The notes beneath the pieces are model-generated. The model worked only from the letters and a program-made list of their open reading frames with translations. It had not been told where the DNA came from and ran no database searches. DNA of 64,000 nucleotides from Mytilisepta virgata (Eukaryota; Mollusca; Bivalvia; Mytilida; Mytilidae), in the NCBI GenBank assembly GCA_028015205.1, contig CM051516.1, positions 28,510,593-28,574,592 on the forward strand, given 5' to 3'. The position numbers and the translations under genes were made by a program. Below, in pieces: positions 34,901-43,021 of this stretch (position 1 is its first letter; the number at the start of each line of letters is the position of its first letter).

Positions 34901-37900
34901 TTTGTCACCAGTGTGCTACGTTGGGATGTTAAAATGATATAAATGACCACTGGAAATTAATAACACTTATTGTTTGAGAAAAGGTCATATGAAATAGATG
35001 CAGTATATATTTTTATAAGAAGTACCATTAGGTATACAGTCAAACCTGTTATAAAGGTCATCCAAGCGACCAGAAAAAAGTGACCTTTATGAGCAGATGC
35101 CCTCTATACAGAGGTAAATTTTACATGAATGTAACTTTTTCACCATGCCCTTTATACACAGTGATTTGCTATATAGAGGTGTCCTTTAAAGCAGGTTTGT
35201 ACATATATTTCAGGATATATTTTGGTATGAAGTAGATGTATTTGTGGCAGCTGGGATTGGAGTAACACCATTTGCATCAGTATTAAAAAATATAAGGTAT
35301 AAACAGGAACACACAAGATAAACTTTGCTTTCGTTACTGTCCAACCTTAAGTGCGATACGACTAAGAACAAATCTGGATGGGGCATATAGATTTACCCTT
35401 GTCCGTCCATATGCACTTATGTCTGAACTATATGGTTAAGTTTTGCGTTTAGGTGCATTTCTTTGGAACTAAGCATAGTGTATCAATGAAACTTCATCAG
35501 TGGATGTGCCTTTAGTAGTACAGAGCAGTCATACAATAATTGGGTCATTATGGCCTACATTTTATGCTTGAGCGACTGGTTAAGTTTTGCGTCTAGGTTC
35601 ATTTCTTTGGAACTGAGCATAGTGTATCAATGAAACTTCATCAGTGGATGTGCCTTGGGTAGTACTGAGCAGAAGTACAATAATTGGGTAATTATGAACT
35701 ACATTTTATACTTTAGCGACTCTGGTTAAGTTTTGCAGTTAAGGTTCATTTCTTTGGAACTAAGCATAGTGTATCAATGAAACTTCATCAGTGGATGTGC
35801 CTGGGGTGGTACATATATTTTAATTATGTGATTAAGTTTTGTGTTGATATGGATTTTAGGGCGGGACATCCATGTATTACAGACACGATTTCTAGTTTAA
35901 TTTTATGTCTGTTTTCCTTTTTAACGACTGCTTTTATTTTTGACCTCTGTTTTTAATTTTTTAACATCTGTTTTTACATTTTTGACCGGGTTGCACAGAG
36001 TGCAAATCCGGGTTATATTATGGTGAATGTCGGGCGGGCGGTGGGCGGCAGGCGGGCGGGGAAAATGGGTACCTATTTTCCTACAGTTTTTCACCCACAC
36101 CCTTCAAACTTCATAGAATGTTTCTATATATATTGAAGATGTGCACCTCACTTTATGGAGTTATTTCAGGAATTATTTCCCATTTTTCCAAACTTTGGAA
36201 CTTAGTCGTTTTTTTTATTGACATCTTCAATAGAGGGTACCTATTTTGTGAAATCAACTCCTCCTACAGTTTTTCACCCATATCCTTGAAACTTCATAGA
36301 ATGTTTCTATATATATTGAAGATGTGCACCTCACTTCATGGAATTATTTCAGGAATTATTTCCCATTTTTCCAAACTTTGGAATTTAGTCATTTTTTATT
36401 GACATCTTCAATAGAGGGTACCTATTTTGTGAAATCAACTCCTCCTACATTTTTTCACCCACATCCTTGAAACTTTATAGAATGTTTCTATATATATTAA
36501 AGATATGCACCTCACTTTATGGAATGATTTCAGGAATTATTTCCCATTTTTCCAAACTTTGGAACTTAGTCGTTTTTGACTGACATCTTCAATAGAGGGT
36601 ACCTATTTTGTGAAATCAACTCCTCCTACAGTTTTTCACCCACATCCTTGAACCTTCATAGAATGTTTTTATATATATTGAAGATGTGCACCTCACTTTA
36701 TGGAATTATTTCAGGAATTATTTCCCATTTTTCCAAACTTTGGAACTTAGTCGTTTTTTATTGACATCTTCAATAGAGGGTACCTAATTTGTGAAATCAA
36801 CTCCTCCTACAGTTTTTCACCCACATCCTTGAAACTTCATAGAATGTTTCTATATATATTGAAGATGTGCACCTCACTTTATGGAATTATTTCAGGAATT
36901 ATTTCCCATTTTTCCAAACTTTGGAACTTAGTTTTTTTTTATTGACATCTTCAATAGAGGGTACCTATTTTGTGAAATCAACTCCTCCTACAGTTTTTCA
37001 CCCACATCCTTGAAACTTCATAGAATGTTTCTATATATATTGAAGATGTGCACCTCACTTTATGGAATTATTTCAGGAATTATTTCCCATTTTTCCAAAC
37101 AAGTGTTTATCAACATGAAATCAAATCAAATATTGCTTACCTCACCTATTTCTAATTAAATTGATTGCTGCCTCTGTGCTCGTACACCAACATACAATGT
37201 GTCTGATTTTGTCTATATAAATATTCATGACTGCCAATGTGCAATATGATCTTGTAATCACCTTTGTCACCACTACAGTAAACACCCAACAACCCGGCCA
37301 TTTGTGTCTTTGACCCATTTTTGATGTCTTTTTTTGGTTTTAACATCTGTTTTTAAAATATTGTTAATGTTTGCCCGAATGGCTGCCCACAGGGTCCTTA
37401 CATTGGATAGAAGCATGCAACATGTGGCAGGTTTAAACATGTTATGAGTAACAAACCCTTCCTTAATTAATTCTGGTATAAGTGGTTAAAGAAACGCAGA
37501 CAAACAATAACTATTAGTGTGATTGATTAATAATTTGATATTGAATGCCACATTGAAGGTTGAAGTCATTTTGCCATGAAAACCAGTTCAAATTCACTCA
37601 AACTCATCTTTGCTAGCCAAGGGTTGCTTCTTTTCTCTCTCTTCACCCTTGGCAGAATAAGCCGCAATATCGGGTCTGTGCAGTTCTAATATTTGTTCAA
37701 TGCAGCTGAGACTGGCTGCGCAAATTAGAACGCAGAAATCACATATCAACAATGTAAACAAATCTATGACAAAATGTGTTACATTACAGATTATGCCACG
37801 AGACTTTGCCCTAAAAAACAAAGGAACAATATATATATAGACAGTTTACTGTGTTTAATCAGCTTACTAAAATTTTGGATAATTTTCCTCGTTCAGACAA

Positions 37901-40900
37901 TGCAATGCGAAAGTACATTTGTGGGTTCAGTTTTACGAAATCAAAACAGTACAGTTTTCATTAGTCAGTGAAAGTGGGCAGGACTACTATCAGCCGCAAG
38001 ATGACGCCATGTATGGTTTAAAAATTCTGGCTTAATCTGCCAAGGGTGAAGAGAGGAGCGAATTGTAATCCTTGGCTAGGGATGGATGGATGAATTATTG
38101 TTTAACGTCCAGTGGCAACCAGGTGCATATCAGGACGAGAACATGTTGATATGATAATGAGTATGATTCCTGCTTTGTAGTAGACCGACACGCTAAGTCG
38201 GATTTTTAATGTGCTAGCGGGGGCCTCGGTGGCCGAGTGGTCTAGGTAGTTCGTCATGACTACTAATGATCACTAGCCTGTCAACGCTGGGGTTTTGAGT
38301 TCGAATCTCACCTGTGGTGGGGTGTATTCGACTCCGATTTTCCTACCGAAGGTCGGTGGTTCTCTCCGGGTACTCCGGCTTCCTCCACCAATATAAAACT
38401 GGCCGCCGCGAAAATAGCCAAATGTGCTGAAAACGGCGTTAAACCCCAACTGAACAAACAAATAATGTGCTAGCTCACGAGGTAACTGTCTGCAGGAAGA
38501 CATCACCTCACTCGGACACATTATACTGACTCCGAGCTGACCAGTCTTTGCTCTTACTCCTAGATGCCGCGTGCATGGCGGAGAAGCAGCAAATACCAAT
38601 TTTAATGTCTTTGGTTTGACCCGGCTGGGGATCGAACCCGCAACCTTCCGCACCCGGGGCGAGCACGCTACCACGAGACCACCGAGGCGGTCCCTTGGCT
38701 AGGGAAGGTGACTCAAACTATACAATGATGAAGAGAAAGTACGGTAATTAGAATTGTTTTTGTTAAGTGACAATTAGCTCAAAGTAGAAAAATGTGTAAG
38801 ACTATGTATGTATATGGCTTTTATATTGATTTTTATGTCTACTTTCACAGATACCAATGTATGAATCCAGACGGAGACATGAAACTAAGAAAAGTTTATT
38901 TTTATTGGGTTTGTCCTGATACCAACTCATTTGAATGGATGCAAGAGTTACTACAAGAATTTGATACACAGATGGCTGAACAAGGAAATACAAACTTTTT
39001 AAGTTATAACATTTATCTGACCAGAGGATGGAATAAAGACCAGGTAGGTAGACTAGAACTTAGTAAGACAGAATAGATGTCAAATATAGACAAAAACCCT
39101 TTGTTAGTCTTATGTGGTTTTTTAAATTTTGGTTCATTTGTATGTATCGGAGTTAGGTGTGCAGTCCATTTTGGTGAACTAGTATGCATTATTGTTTAGC
39201 GGCCAGCTGAAGCCCAACTCTGTGTGCGGGATTTTCTTGCTGCATTGAAGACCCATTGGTAGTCTTGAGCTGTTTTCTGCTCTTTGGTCAGGTTGTTGTC
39301 TCTTTGACATATTCACTGTTTCCATTCTCTATTCTATTTCAGTTAAGTTTACAATCGTGAATACAGTGCGTGTGCGTGTGCGTGTGCGTGTGCGTGTGCG
39401 TGTGTGTGTGTATATATATAAATATGCACAAATTAATTAAACAAAATTGAAATATAAGAAACTCCTCAAATGTGTATTCCATGGGAAAATGCATCCCTAA
39501 GCTGGATTGATAATTCAAATTTCTGGATACATAATTACTTAAAACAATCTGTATGTGTTTGTTGGCCTTTCTTGTTATCTTATTAAGTGTCCTTGTAAAG
39601 TAAAACAAAATTATATTAGTTATATTTTACTACTGCAGACTTATAAAAGTCAAATACATTTTTTCAATGATCAAGTCAATATGACCTACTTTTCAAGCTT
39701 GAGTGACTTTGGCATTGACGTATGTTTCTAAAAACACCAACACTTGTATATATGATAGTTTAAAACAGATATGTATATCAATATCATAAAAATCCTGTTA
39801 TTTCAGTAATTAGCAGTCTTGATATTGATCATGAAAAATTAGGTCAGAGATTATGTACATTTAGTTCAACGGCCATGATGTTGTCATTAGGATTGTGCAT
39901 TTATGTTGTAATTACTTATTTATTACTTTTTTTTAAATAAATTTTTCCTTCTATTTTGCTTTTAAAGGCACAGAATATTATTTTACATGAAGGTGATGAG
40001 GCAGACCCTGTTACTGGTTTACAACAGAAAACACATTATGGTCGACCAAACTGGGATAAAATATTTGAATCGTTATCTAAAAGTCATGCTGGGTATGTAA
40101 AAAAGTTTTTGTTTAACAATAAAGCAAATTATTATGCCTGCCCACGAATGTGGATGGGGCATATAGAGTTACCCTTGTCTGTCCATATGTCCGAACTGTG
40201 TGGTTAAGTTTTGCGTTTAGGTTCATTTCTTTGGAACTAACCACATTGTATCAATTAAACTTCATCAGTGGATGTGCCTTGGGTACTACTGAGTAGTCAT
40301 AAAATAATTGAGTCATTATGACCTACAGTTTATACTTGAGCGACTCAGATTAAGTTTTGCGTTTAGGTTCATGTCTTTGGAACTAAGCATAGTGTATCAA
40401 TGAAACTTCATCAGTGGATGTGCATTGGGTAGTACTGAGCAGTCATACAATATTTGAGTCATTATGACCTACATTTTATGCTTGAGCGACTCTGGTTAAG
40501 TTTTATCTTTAGGTTCATTTCTTTGGAAATAAACATAGTGTATCAATGGAACATCATCAGTGGATGCACCTTGGGTGGTACTGAGCAGTCATAAAATAAT
40601 TGGGTCATTATGACCTACATTTTATGCTTGAGCGGCTCTCGTTAAGTTTTGGGTTTAGATTCATTTCTTTGGAATTATGCATTTTGTATCAATGAAACTT
40701 TATCAGTGGATGTGCCTTGGATAGTACTGAGCTTTCATACACGATGACCTATATTTTAAGTGGGGCATCCGTGTCTTACAGACACAATTTTTAGTTTTAA
40801 TATATTTCTAATCTGATGAACTGGACTTGTGTCTTTTTAACAAGTAAAATATTATCTCAAAATTTTTCCTTCACTTTTAATTTCTGACAAATATATTTTA

Positions 40901-41077
40901 TTTTATACAATTACTATGATTTTTTCTATTTTGTATGTTTTATTTTACAGGATAAGTGTTGGTGTGTTTTTCTGTGGACCACGTGCATTATCAAACACTC
41001 TTCATCAAATGAGTAACAAGCATTCATCCGTGGATAAAACTGGAGCCAAGTTTTTTTACAATAAAGAAAACTTTTAA
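22900..41077 (+). CDS. NOX2-type NADPH oxidase, C-terminal two thirds (ten exons)
   Basis: The ten exons listed below join in one frame: 1138 bases, one completing a split codon plus 379 codons including TAA. The product is the catalytic subunit that carries electrons from NADPH through FAD to two haems and then to oxygen outside the membrane, making superoxide. Seen in order: transmembrane helix 5 with FTHHLF and VVHG (the haem-ligand helix), the extracellular loop with paired Cys, helix 6, GQYIFLHCP and HPFTLTS (FAD site), [15 protein letters not shown] and CGPRAL (NADPH site), and C-terminal NKENF. Closest in wording to vertebrate NOX2 (CYBB), not NOX4, NOX5 or DUOX. Helices 1-4 are absent from the window, so the gene is partial, rearranged or misassembled. 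Confidence 0.93.
22981..24900. other. First oxidase intron, AT-rich part
   Basis: No exon seen. A 112-codon plus-strand frame at 24399-24737 is Lys/Tyr/Ile-rich with no splice context and is probably chance. Confidence 0.4.
24884..25030. repeat. Foldback element with nested stems
   Basis: AGATTATATTGACC (24938-24951) pairs perfectly with 24968-24981. Inside it GGAC-AAA-GTCC forms a small second stem. Outside it the flanks (TTATATATGGACC against GGGTTCATATATAA, then AATTATGGACTTTTGATGAG against its diverged complement) extend the arms to about 60 bp each. Confidence 0.75.
25416..25760 (+). mobile_element. tRNA-derived SINE, full length, in oxidase intron
   Basis: Same family as 18321, more diverged, with a small deletion just after the B box. 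Target duplication CTTGTCAAATG at 25405-25415 and 25761-25771. Confidence 0.88.
26025..26169 (+). CDS. NADPH oxidase exon 2
   Basis: Acceptor AATTACAG to 26024; donor GTAAAA at 26170. After one base completing Glu it encodes 48 residues, [15 protein letters not shown] to FEGISAK: the extracellular loop between helices 5 and 6, with three Cys. It ends in phase 0. Confidence 0.92.
26440..26532 (+). CDS. NADPH oxidase exon 3, with TG instead of AG at its acceptor
   Basis: Thirty-one codons, [20 protein letters not shown] then [11 protein letters not shown]: helix 6 and the start of the FAD domain; donor GTGAGT at 26533. Only a start at GCA 26440 joins exon 2 in phase, and the preceding bases are ACTTTATTTTCTG, a good pyrimidine tract ending in TG. 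The AG dinucleotides upstream (26404-26405, 26422-26423) give the wrong phase. See findings. Confidence 0.8.
26850..27150 (+). repeat. Diverged family B fragment
   Basis: Contains CTTGTGACCTTGACCCC and TCCATGTGCATACTCAGA wording of family B, but the tail is degenerate. Old copy. Confidence 0.5.
27321..28050. mobile_element. pogo/Tigger-like MITE, copy 2
   Basis: Starts CAGTCAGCTCTCATTATATC after TA and ends GAATGAGAGTCAACTG before TA. It shares internal wording with 8383-8912 (ATAACGAATAAAATTTTCGT, GAGACTCAAAATTTAGTTTG). About 200 bp longer than copy 1. Part of its left end is duplicated just upstream at 27278-27310. Confidence 0.75.
28192..28326 (+). CDS. NADPH oxidase exon 4
   Basis: Acceptor ATTTTCAG to 28191; donor GTATGT at 28327. 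Forty-five codons, [19 protein letters not shown] to EWHPFTLTS: start of the FAD-binding ferredoxin-reductase fold, with the HPFTLTS flavin motif at its end. Phase 0 at both ends. Confidence 0.95.
28327..29067. other. Oxidase intron
   Basis: AT-rich; no repeat I recognise apart from short direct repeats (TAATTTATAA) near 28570-28610. Confidence 0.4.
29068..29186 (+). CDS. NADPH oxidase exon 5
   Basis: Acceptor ACTGACAG to 29067; donor GTAAGT at 29187. Thirty-nine codons and two bases, [20 protein letters not shown] to ASKMPM, the second half of the FAD domain (HIRQVGDWT is a strongly conserved NOX string). Confidence 0.95.
29255..30010 (+). repeat. Family B element, head and tandem units, no tail
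   Basis: Head left arm TCTCGCCTGCG at 29255-29265 after a T run; the right arm is deleted. About four units of 135-150 bp follow (TAGATAGTTCTTGGTGGGTA at about 29513, 29653, 29800, 29945). Confidence 0.7.
30011..30480. other. Oxidase intron between repeats
   Basis: No exon or recognised repeat. Confidence 0.35.
30483..32740 (+). repeat. Family D element, complete
   Basis: The head is a 29-base palindrome (ATACGACCGCAAAA at 30489-30502, its complement at 30504-30517), then a (CGT)n tract and three units of about 160 bp (CCACAAAAGGAAGGTTGGGA). A second array of about 230-bp units follows (CCAAAATTAAACTTAGTTTG at 31208, 31468), and then a direct repeat of about 0.7 kb with G-rich runs. The tail at 32704-32714 repeats TGCGGTCGTAT, one arm of the head, followed by the hairpin GCTGCGC-CCA-GCGGAGC. 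Open frames inside are by-products. Confidence 0.75.
32830..33365 (+). repeat. Family B element, 3' part with tail
   Basis: Three units followed by GTGCATACTCAGACAAGACA, GTGTGTCCACT and CTTG (33362-33365) before T. The head is missing. Together with 29255-30010 it could be one family B element split by family D DNA. Confidence 0.65.
33562..33598 (+). CDS. NADPH oxidase exon 6
   Basis: Acceptor ACATTCCAG to 33561; donor GTATGT at 33599. One base completes Met, then twelve codons [17 protein letters not shown] is the conserved string at the start of the NADPH-binding lobe. It ends in phase 0. Confidence 0.93.
33695..33778 (+). CDS. Candidate cassette exon (28 codons) of the NADPH oxidase
   Basis: Acceptor CTGCTTTGACAG to 33694; donor GTGAGA at 33779. 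Exactly 84 bases, phase 0 at both ends, no stop. The product is [20 protein letters not shown] then KNLTLEKM. It would insert between TATE (exon 6) and DIFWYE (exon 7). Vertebrate NOX2 has no counterpart there, so this is either an alternative exon or lineage-specific. Confidence 0.55.
34044..34173. repeat. Foldback element with 50-base arms
   Basis: The left arm runs through AGTTTTATAGGGTTGTAAAA and the right arm is its complement with about eight changes (GGCTTTTACACCCCAATAAA); the loop is about 31 bases. A MITE-like relic in the oxidase intron. Confidence 0.75.
34433..34770 (-). mobile_element. Old tRNA-derived SINE copy
   Basis: Reverse orientation: GGATGGATAATTTGTTAATG, CATATCAGGACAAGAACATG and AGACATATCACCTACC match the SINE at 38083, with many substitutions throughout, so it is much older than the copies at 18321 and 38083. 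Confidence 0.75.
35037..35199. mobile_element. Small Tigger-like MITE next to an oxidase acceptor
   Basis: Begins CAGTCAAACCTG after TA and ends CAGGTTTG before TA, with an internal complement (ATAAAGGTC / GACCTTTAT). Its right end lies 14 bases from the acceptor of the exon at 35214. Confidence 0.6.
35214..35296 (+). CDS. NADPH oxidase exon 7
   Basis: Acceptor ATATATTTCAG to 35213; donor GTATAA at 35297. Twenty-seven codons and two bases, [20 protein letters not shown] then [16 protein letters not shown] is the NADPH pyrophosphate-binding loop. Confidence 0.95.
35386..35895 (+). repeat. Family C element, copy 2
   Basis: Leader GGATGGGGCATATAGATTTA, then three units of about 145 bp (CTTCATCAGTGGATGTGCC at 35492, 35637, 35782). 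The tail has GGGACATCCATGTATTACAG and CTAG at 35892-35895 before TTT. Confidence 0.72.
35985..37110 (+). repeat. Family E element: about 181-bp tandem repeat, six copies
   Basis: The head has TTGCAC-AGA-GTGCAA (35991-36005) with CGGG flanks and a GGCGGGCGG run. Unit landmarks (GAATGTTTCTATATATATTG type) are at 36116, 36299, 36480, 36661, 36842 and 37023. Units are nearly identical, so the array is young or homogenised. Open frames 36118-36402 and 36576-36764 derive from it. No tail is seen. Confidence 0.8.
37613..38079. mobile_element. MITE with 51-bp terminal inverted repeats
   Basis: The left end CTAGCCAAGGGTTGC...ATAAGCC (37613-37663) is the imperfect complement of 38029-38079. The SINE at 38083 inserted at its right edge. 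A 75-codon minus-strand frame (37594-37821) crosses it and has no support as a gene. Confidence 0.75.
38083..38692 (-). mobile_element. tRNA-derived SINE, reverse, hosting a second SINE
   Basis: Same family as 18321 in reverse. Target duplication CCTTGGCTAGGGA at 38070-38082 and 38693-38705. It is interrupted by the element at 38219-38462. Its tRNA-like head (reverse) has GGGATCGAACCC as the B box. Confidence 0.9.
38219..38462 (+). mobile_element. Second SINE family, nested
   Basis: The head resembles a long-variable-arm tRNA (GGCCGAGTGGTCTAGG, later GAGTTCGAATCTC as B box), then a body ending GCGTTAAACCCCAAC with an (AAAC)-type tail. Twelve-base target duplication TAATGTGCTAGC at 38207-38218 and 38463-38474. 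It shares the CGTTAAAC segment near the 3' end with the host SINE. Confidence 0.9.
38851..39043 (+). CDS. NADPH oxidase exon 8
   Basis: Acceptor TACTTTCACAG to 38850; donor GTAGGT at 39044. One base completes Arg, then 64 codons [19 protein letters not shown] to [25 protein letters not shown] and SYNIYLT are NOX2-like strings of the NADPH domain. Confidence 0.96.
39150..39345 (+). repeat. Second mussel-typical dispersed repeat
   Basis: Contains GGCCAGCTGAAGCCCAACTC, GCATTGAAGACCCATTGG and TTGTTGTCTCTTTGACATAT, which I recall as ubiquitous in Mytilus sequence. Confidence 0.5.
39366..39420. repeat. GT/GC-rich dinucleotide microsatellite
   Basis: (GTGTGC)n followed by (GT)n and (TA)n. The Thr-His repeat frame on the minus strand is a by-product. 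Confidence 0.9.
39968..40092 (+). CDS. NADPH oxidase exon 9
   Basis: Acceptor TTTTAAAG to 39967; donor GTATGT at 40093. Forty-one codons and two bases, [20 protein letters not shown] to [19 protein letters not shown] corresponds to the conserved TGLKQKT.YGRPNWD of NOX2. Confidence 0.95.
40138..40794 (+). repeat. Family C element, copy 3
   Basis: The head hairpin spans 40134-40162 (ATGCCTGCCCAC against GTGGATGGGGCAT), followed by four units of about 140 bp. The tail has GGGGCATCCGTG, the perfect 3' hairpin GTGTCT-TAC-AGACAC (40771-40785), and ends TTAG before TTT. Confidence 0.75.
40951..41077 (+). CDS. NADPH oxidase exon 10, C-terminus
   Basis: Acceptor TTTTACAG to 40950. One base completes Gly, then [20 protein letters not shown] to FFYNKENF and TAA at 41075-41077. 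CGPRAL is the NADPH-nicotinamide motif. The final NKENF matches NOX2. Confidence 0.96.
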
Positions 41078-41125
41078 ACTCAGATGAAACCAATACTCCA
41101 AGAACGAATAGATCAAAAGATCAAG

Positions 41126-41131
41126 AATAAA
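41126..41131 (+). terminator. Poly(A) signal of the NADPH oxidase
   Basis: AATAAA 49 bases after the stop codon. Confidence 0.6.
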
Positions 41132-41539
41132 ATTTCTTGTGACTTATGACTCTATATGTAAAGTAGTGCATTCATAATAGAGACTTGAACAATTTATGAA
41201 AAACTTTAGTATTTCTTAATTTGGAAATATTTATCCATTATTTATGTACATGTACATTCCCATTAGCAACAAATGTCAGCATTATACTCATATTAAAAAA
41301 ATTAGAATTTAAATATGAGCATCGATTCTACAGTGACTCTTTACTATGAATTCAGAATATTATTGCTTCAATTTATTATTGCTTCCATTTATTATTGCAA
41401 ATCTTCCACAGTTGCCAATAATGCAAATATTAAATAATGCAATTCCTGCACATGTTGCAATAGAATATTCTAACCAATAATAAGGTGAGACTCCACCCCG
41501 TTTCATTTTTCACATTAAAAACTAGAGAATCCCAGGGTA

Positions 41540-41815
41540 GTGATTTTCATATTCTTGATAGCAGCGGCCTAATTGGTACAAGGTACAGACCCTCGGAATA
41601 AATTGAAAGGTTACCGTATAAGAACCATTCCTTCAAAGTTTGGTATCAGTTGTTTCAGACGAGAAGATATGCAAGTATTTATATTGTTTGATACAGATGC
41701 CATATTTGTTGGAAGTACGAACCACGGAAACAAATTTGAAAAGGGACTATCTAAGAACAATTTTAAAAGATTTTAAAAGGAAAGTTTTTGACGATGGCTG
41801 CCAGGTGAGCTAAAG
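41540..41815 (+). repeat. Family A fragment with tail
   Basis: Unit-like wording (GTATAAGAACCATTCCTTCA, GTTTCAGACGAGAAGAT) and a tail GCCAGGTGAGC; no 3' hairpin is kept. Confidence 0.45.
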
Positions 41816-41984
41816 TTAGCATAGAAGGGTATATAGTAATGGGGGATTGTAGTTTTCCGTCCGCGCCTATTTACTGCAACTACTACTACATCTGAAATGG
41901 ATTTCATTGAAACTTTCACAGATTCTTCAGTAAAAAGTGGCATTGTGCACTACCTTTATGATTTTTGATTGGAGTGGTTTTTTG

Positions 41985-43018
41985 TCTCGCCTGCGATGAA
42001 AAGTCACGTAGGCGAGATATAGGTATTACTTTCCTGCCAGGGCGGCAGCGGCGGCGTAAACTTTTGTAAAACTTCAATAACTTTGTACATGTAATACCTA
42101 CAATTATGATTTGTGGTCCACAAGGTAGCTTATTGTATAAGGTTTGCCGCAGTATACTTGTCTTGTTACCCTGACCTCATTTTCATGGTTCACTAACTTC
42201 ATAAACATGAATTTAAAATCTGCGTCCAAGTTTCATGATTAAATCTATTTCTCAGCAACTGTAATACCTAGGCCAACCATATTTGGTCTATAGATAGTTC
42301 TTAGTGGGAACATGCCAGTCTGTCATCTGGCTTAGGACCTTGTCCTCAATTTCATGCTCGAGTGACTTTGTCACTTTTTCGTGGTTCAGTCCATTTCTCA
42401 GAAACTGTTATACCTAGACCCACTGTATTTGGTGTATTGATAGTTCTTGGTGGGTCCATGCCAGTCTGGCACTTGTCTCTGGACCTTGACCTCAATTTCA
42501 TGGTTGAATGACTTTCATTCAAGTTTCTTGATTAAGTCCCATTTTTCAACAACTGTTATACGTAGATCTTCGGTACTTGATCTATTGACTGTTCTTGGTG
42601 GGAAAATGCCAGTCTGACACTTGTCTCTGGACCTTGACCTCAGTTTCATGGTTGAGTGACTTTCATCCAAATTTCTTAAGTCCTTTTTTCAGCAACTGTA
42701 ATACCTAATCCGTGTTTGGTCTATAGATAGTTCTTAGTGGCTACATGTCTAACACCTGTCTCTGGAATTTGACCTTAATTGCATGCTTCAATGACTTTGT
42801 CACATTTTCGAGATAAGATCCATTTCTCAGCAACTTTAATACCTAGACCCACCATATTTGGTCAATAGATAGTTCTTAGTGAATACATGTAAGTATGATA
42901 GCTGACTTTTGACCTTGACCTAAATTTCTTTTGCAAAATGTCGGGTATCAGATTCAGTTAATCTTTTTTCTGTGTCAATGTGCATACTCAGGCGAGACAT
43001 GTAGTGTGTCCACTCTTG
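41985..43018 (+). repeat. Family B element, complete
   Basis: Head hairpin TCTCGCCTGCG (41985-41995) with CGTAGGCGAGA (42007-42017, one G-T pair), preceded by a T run. About five units of 135-160 bp follow, with ACCTTGACCTCAATTTCATG. The tail AGGCGAGACA is the complement of the head, then the AGTG-TGTC-CACT hairpin and CTTG at 43015-43018 before TT. This is the reference copy for family B. Confidence 0.8.
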
Positions 43019-43021
43019 TTG

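Noticed and set aside
36118..36764. Repeated frames with [17 protein letters not shown]
   Set aside because: Translated 181-bp tandem repeat of family E.
37594..37821. 75-codon minus-strand protein
   Set aside because: It overlaps the left terminal repeat of a MITE and has no supporting signals.
38273..38674. 133-codon minus-strand frame
   Set aside because: It crosses the junction of two nested SINEs and has no gene features.
39339..39608. 89-codon frame with Thr-His repeats
   Set aside because: Translated dinucleotide microsatellite.
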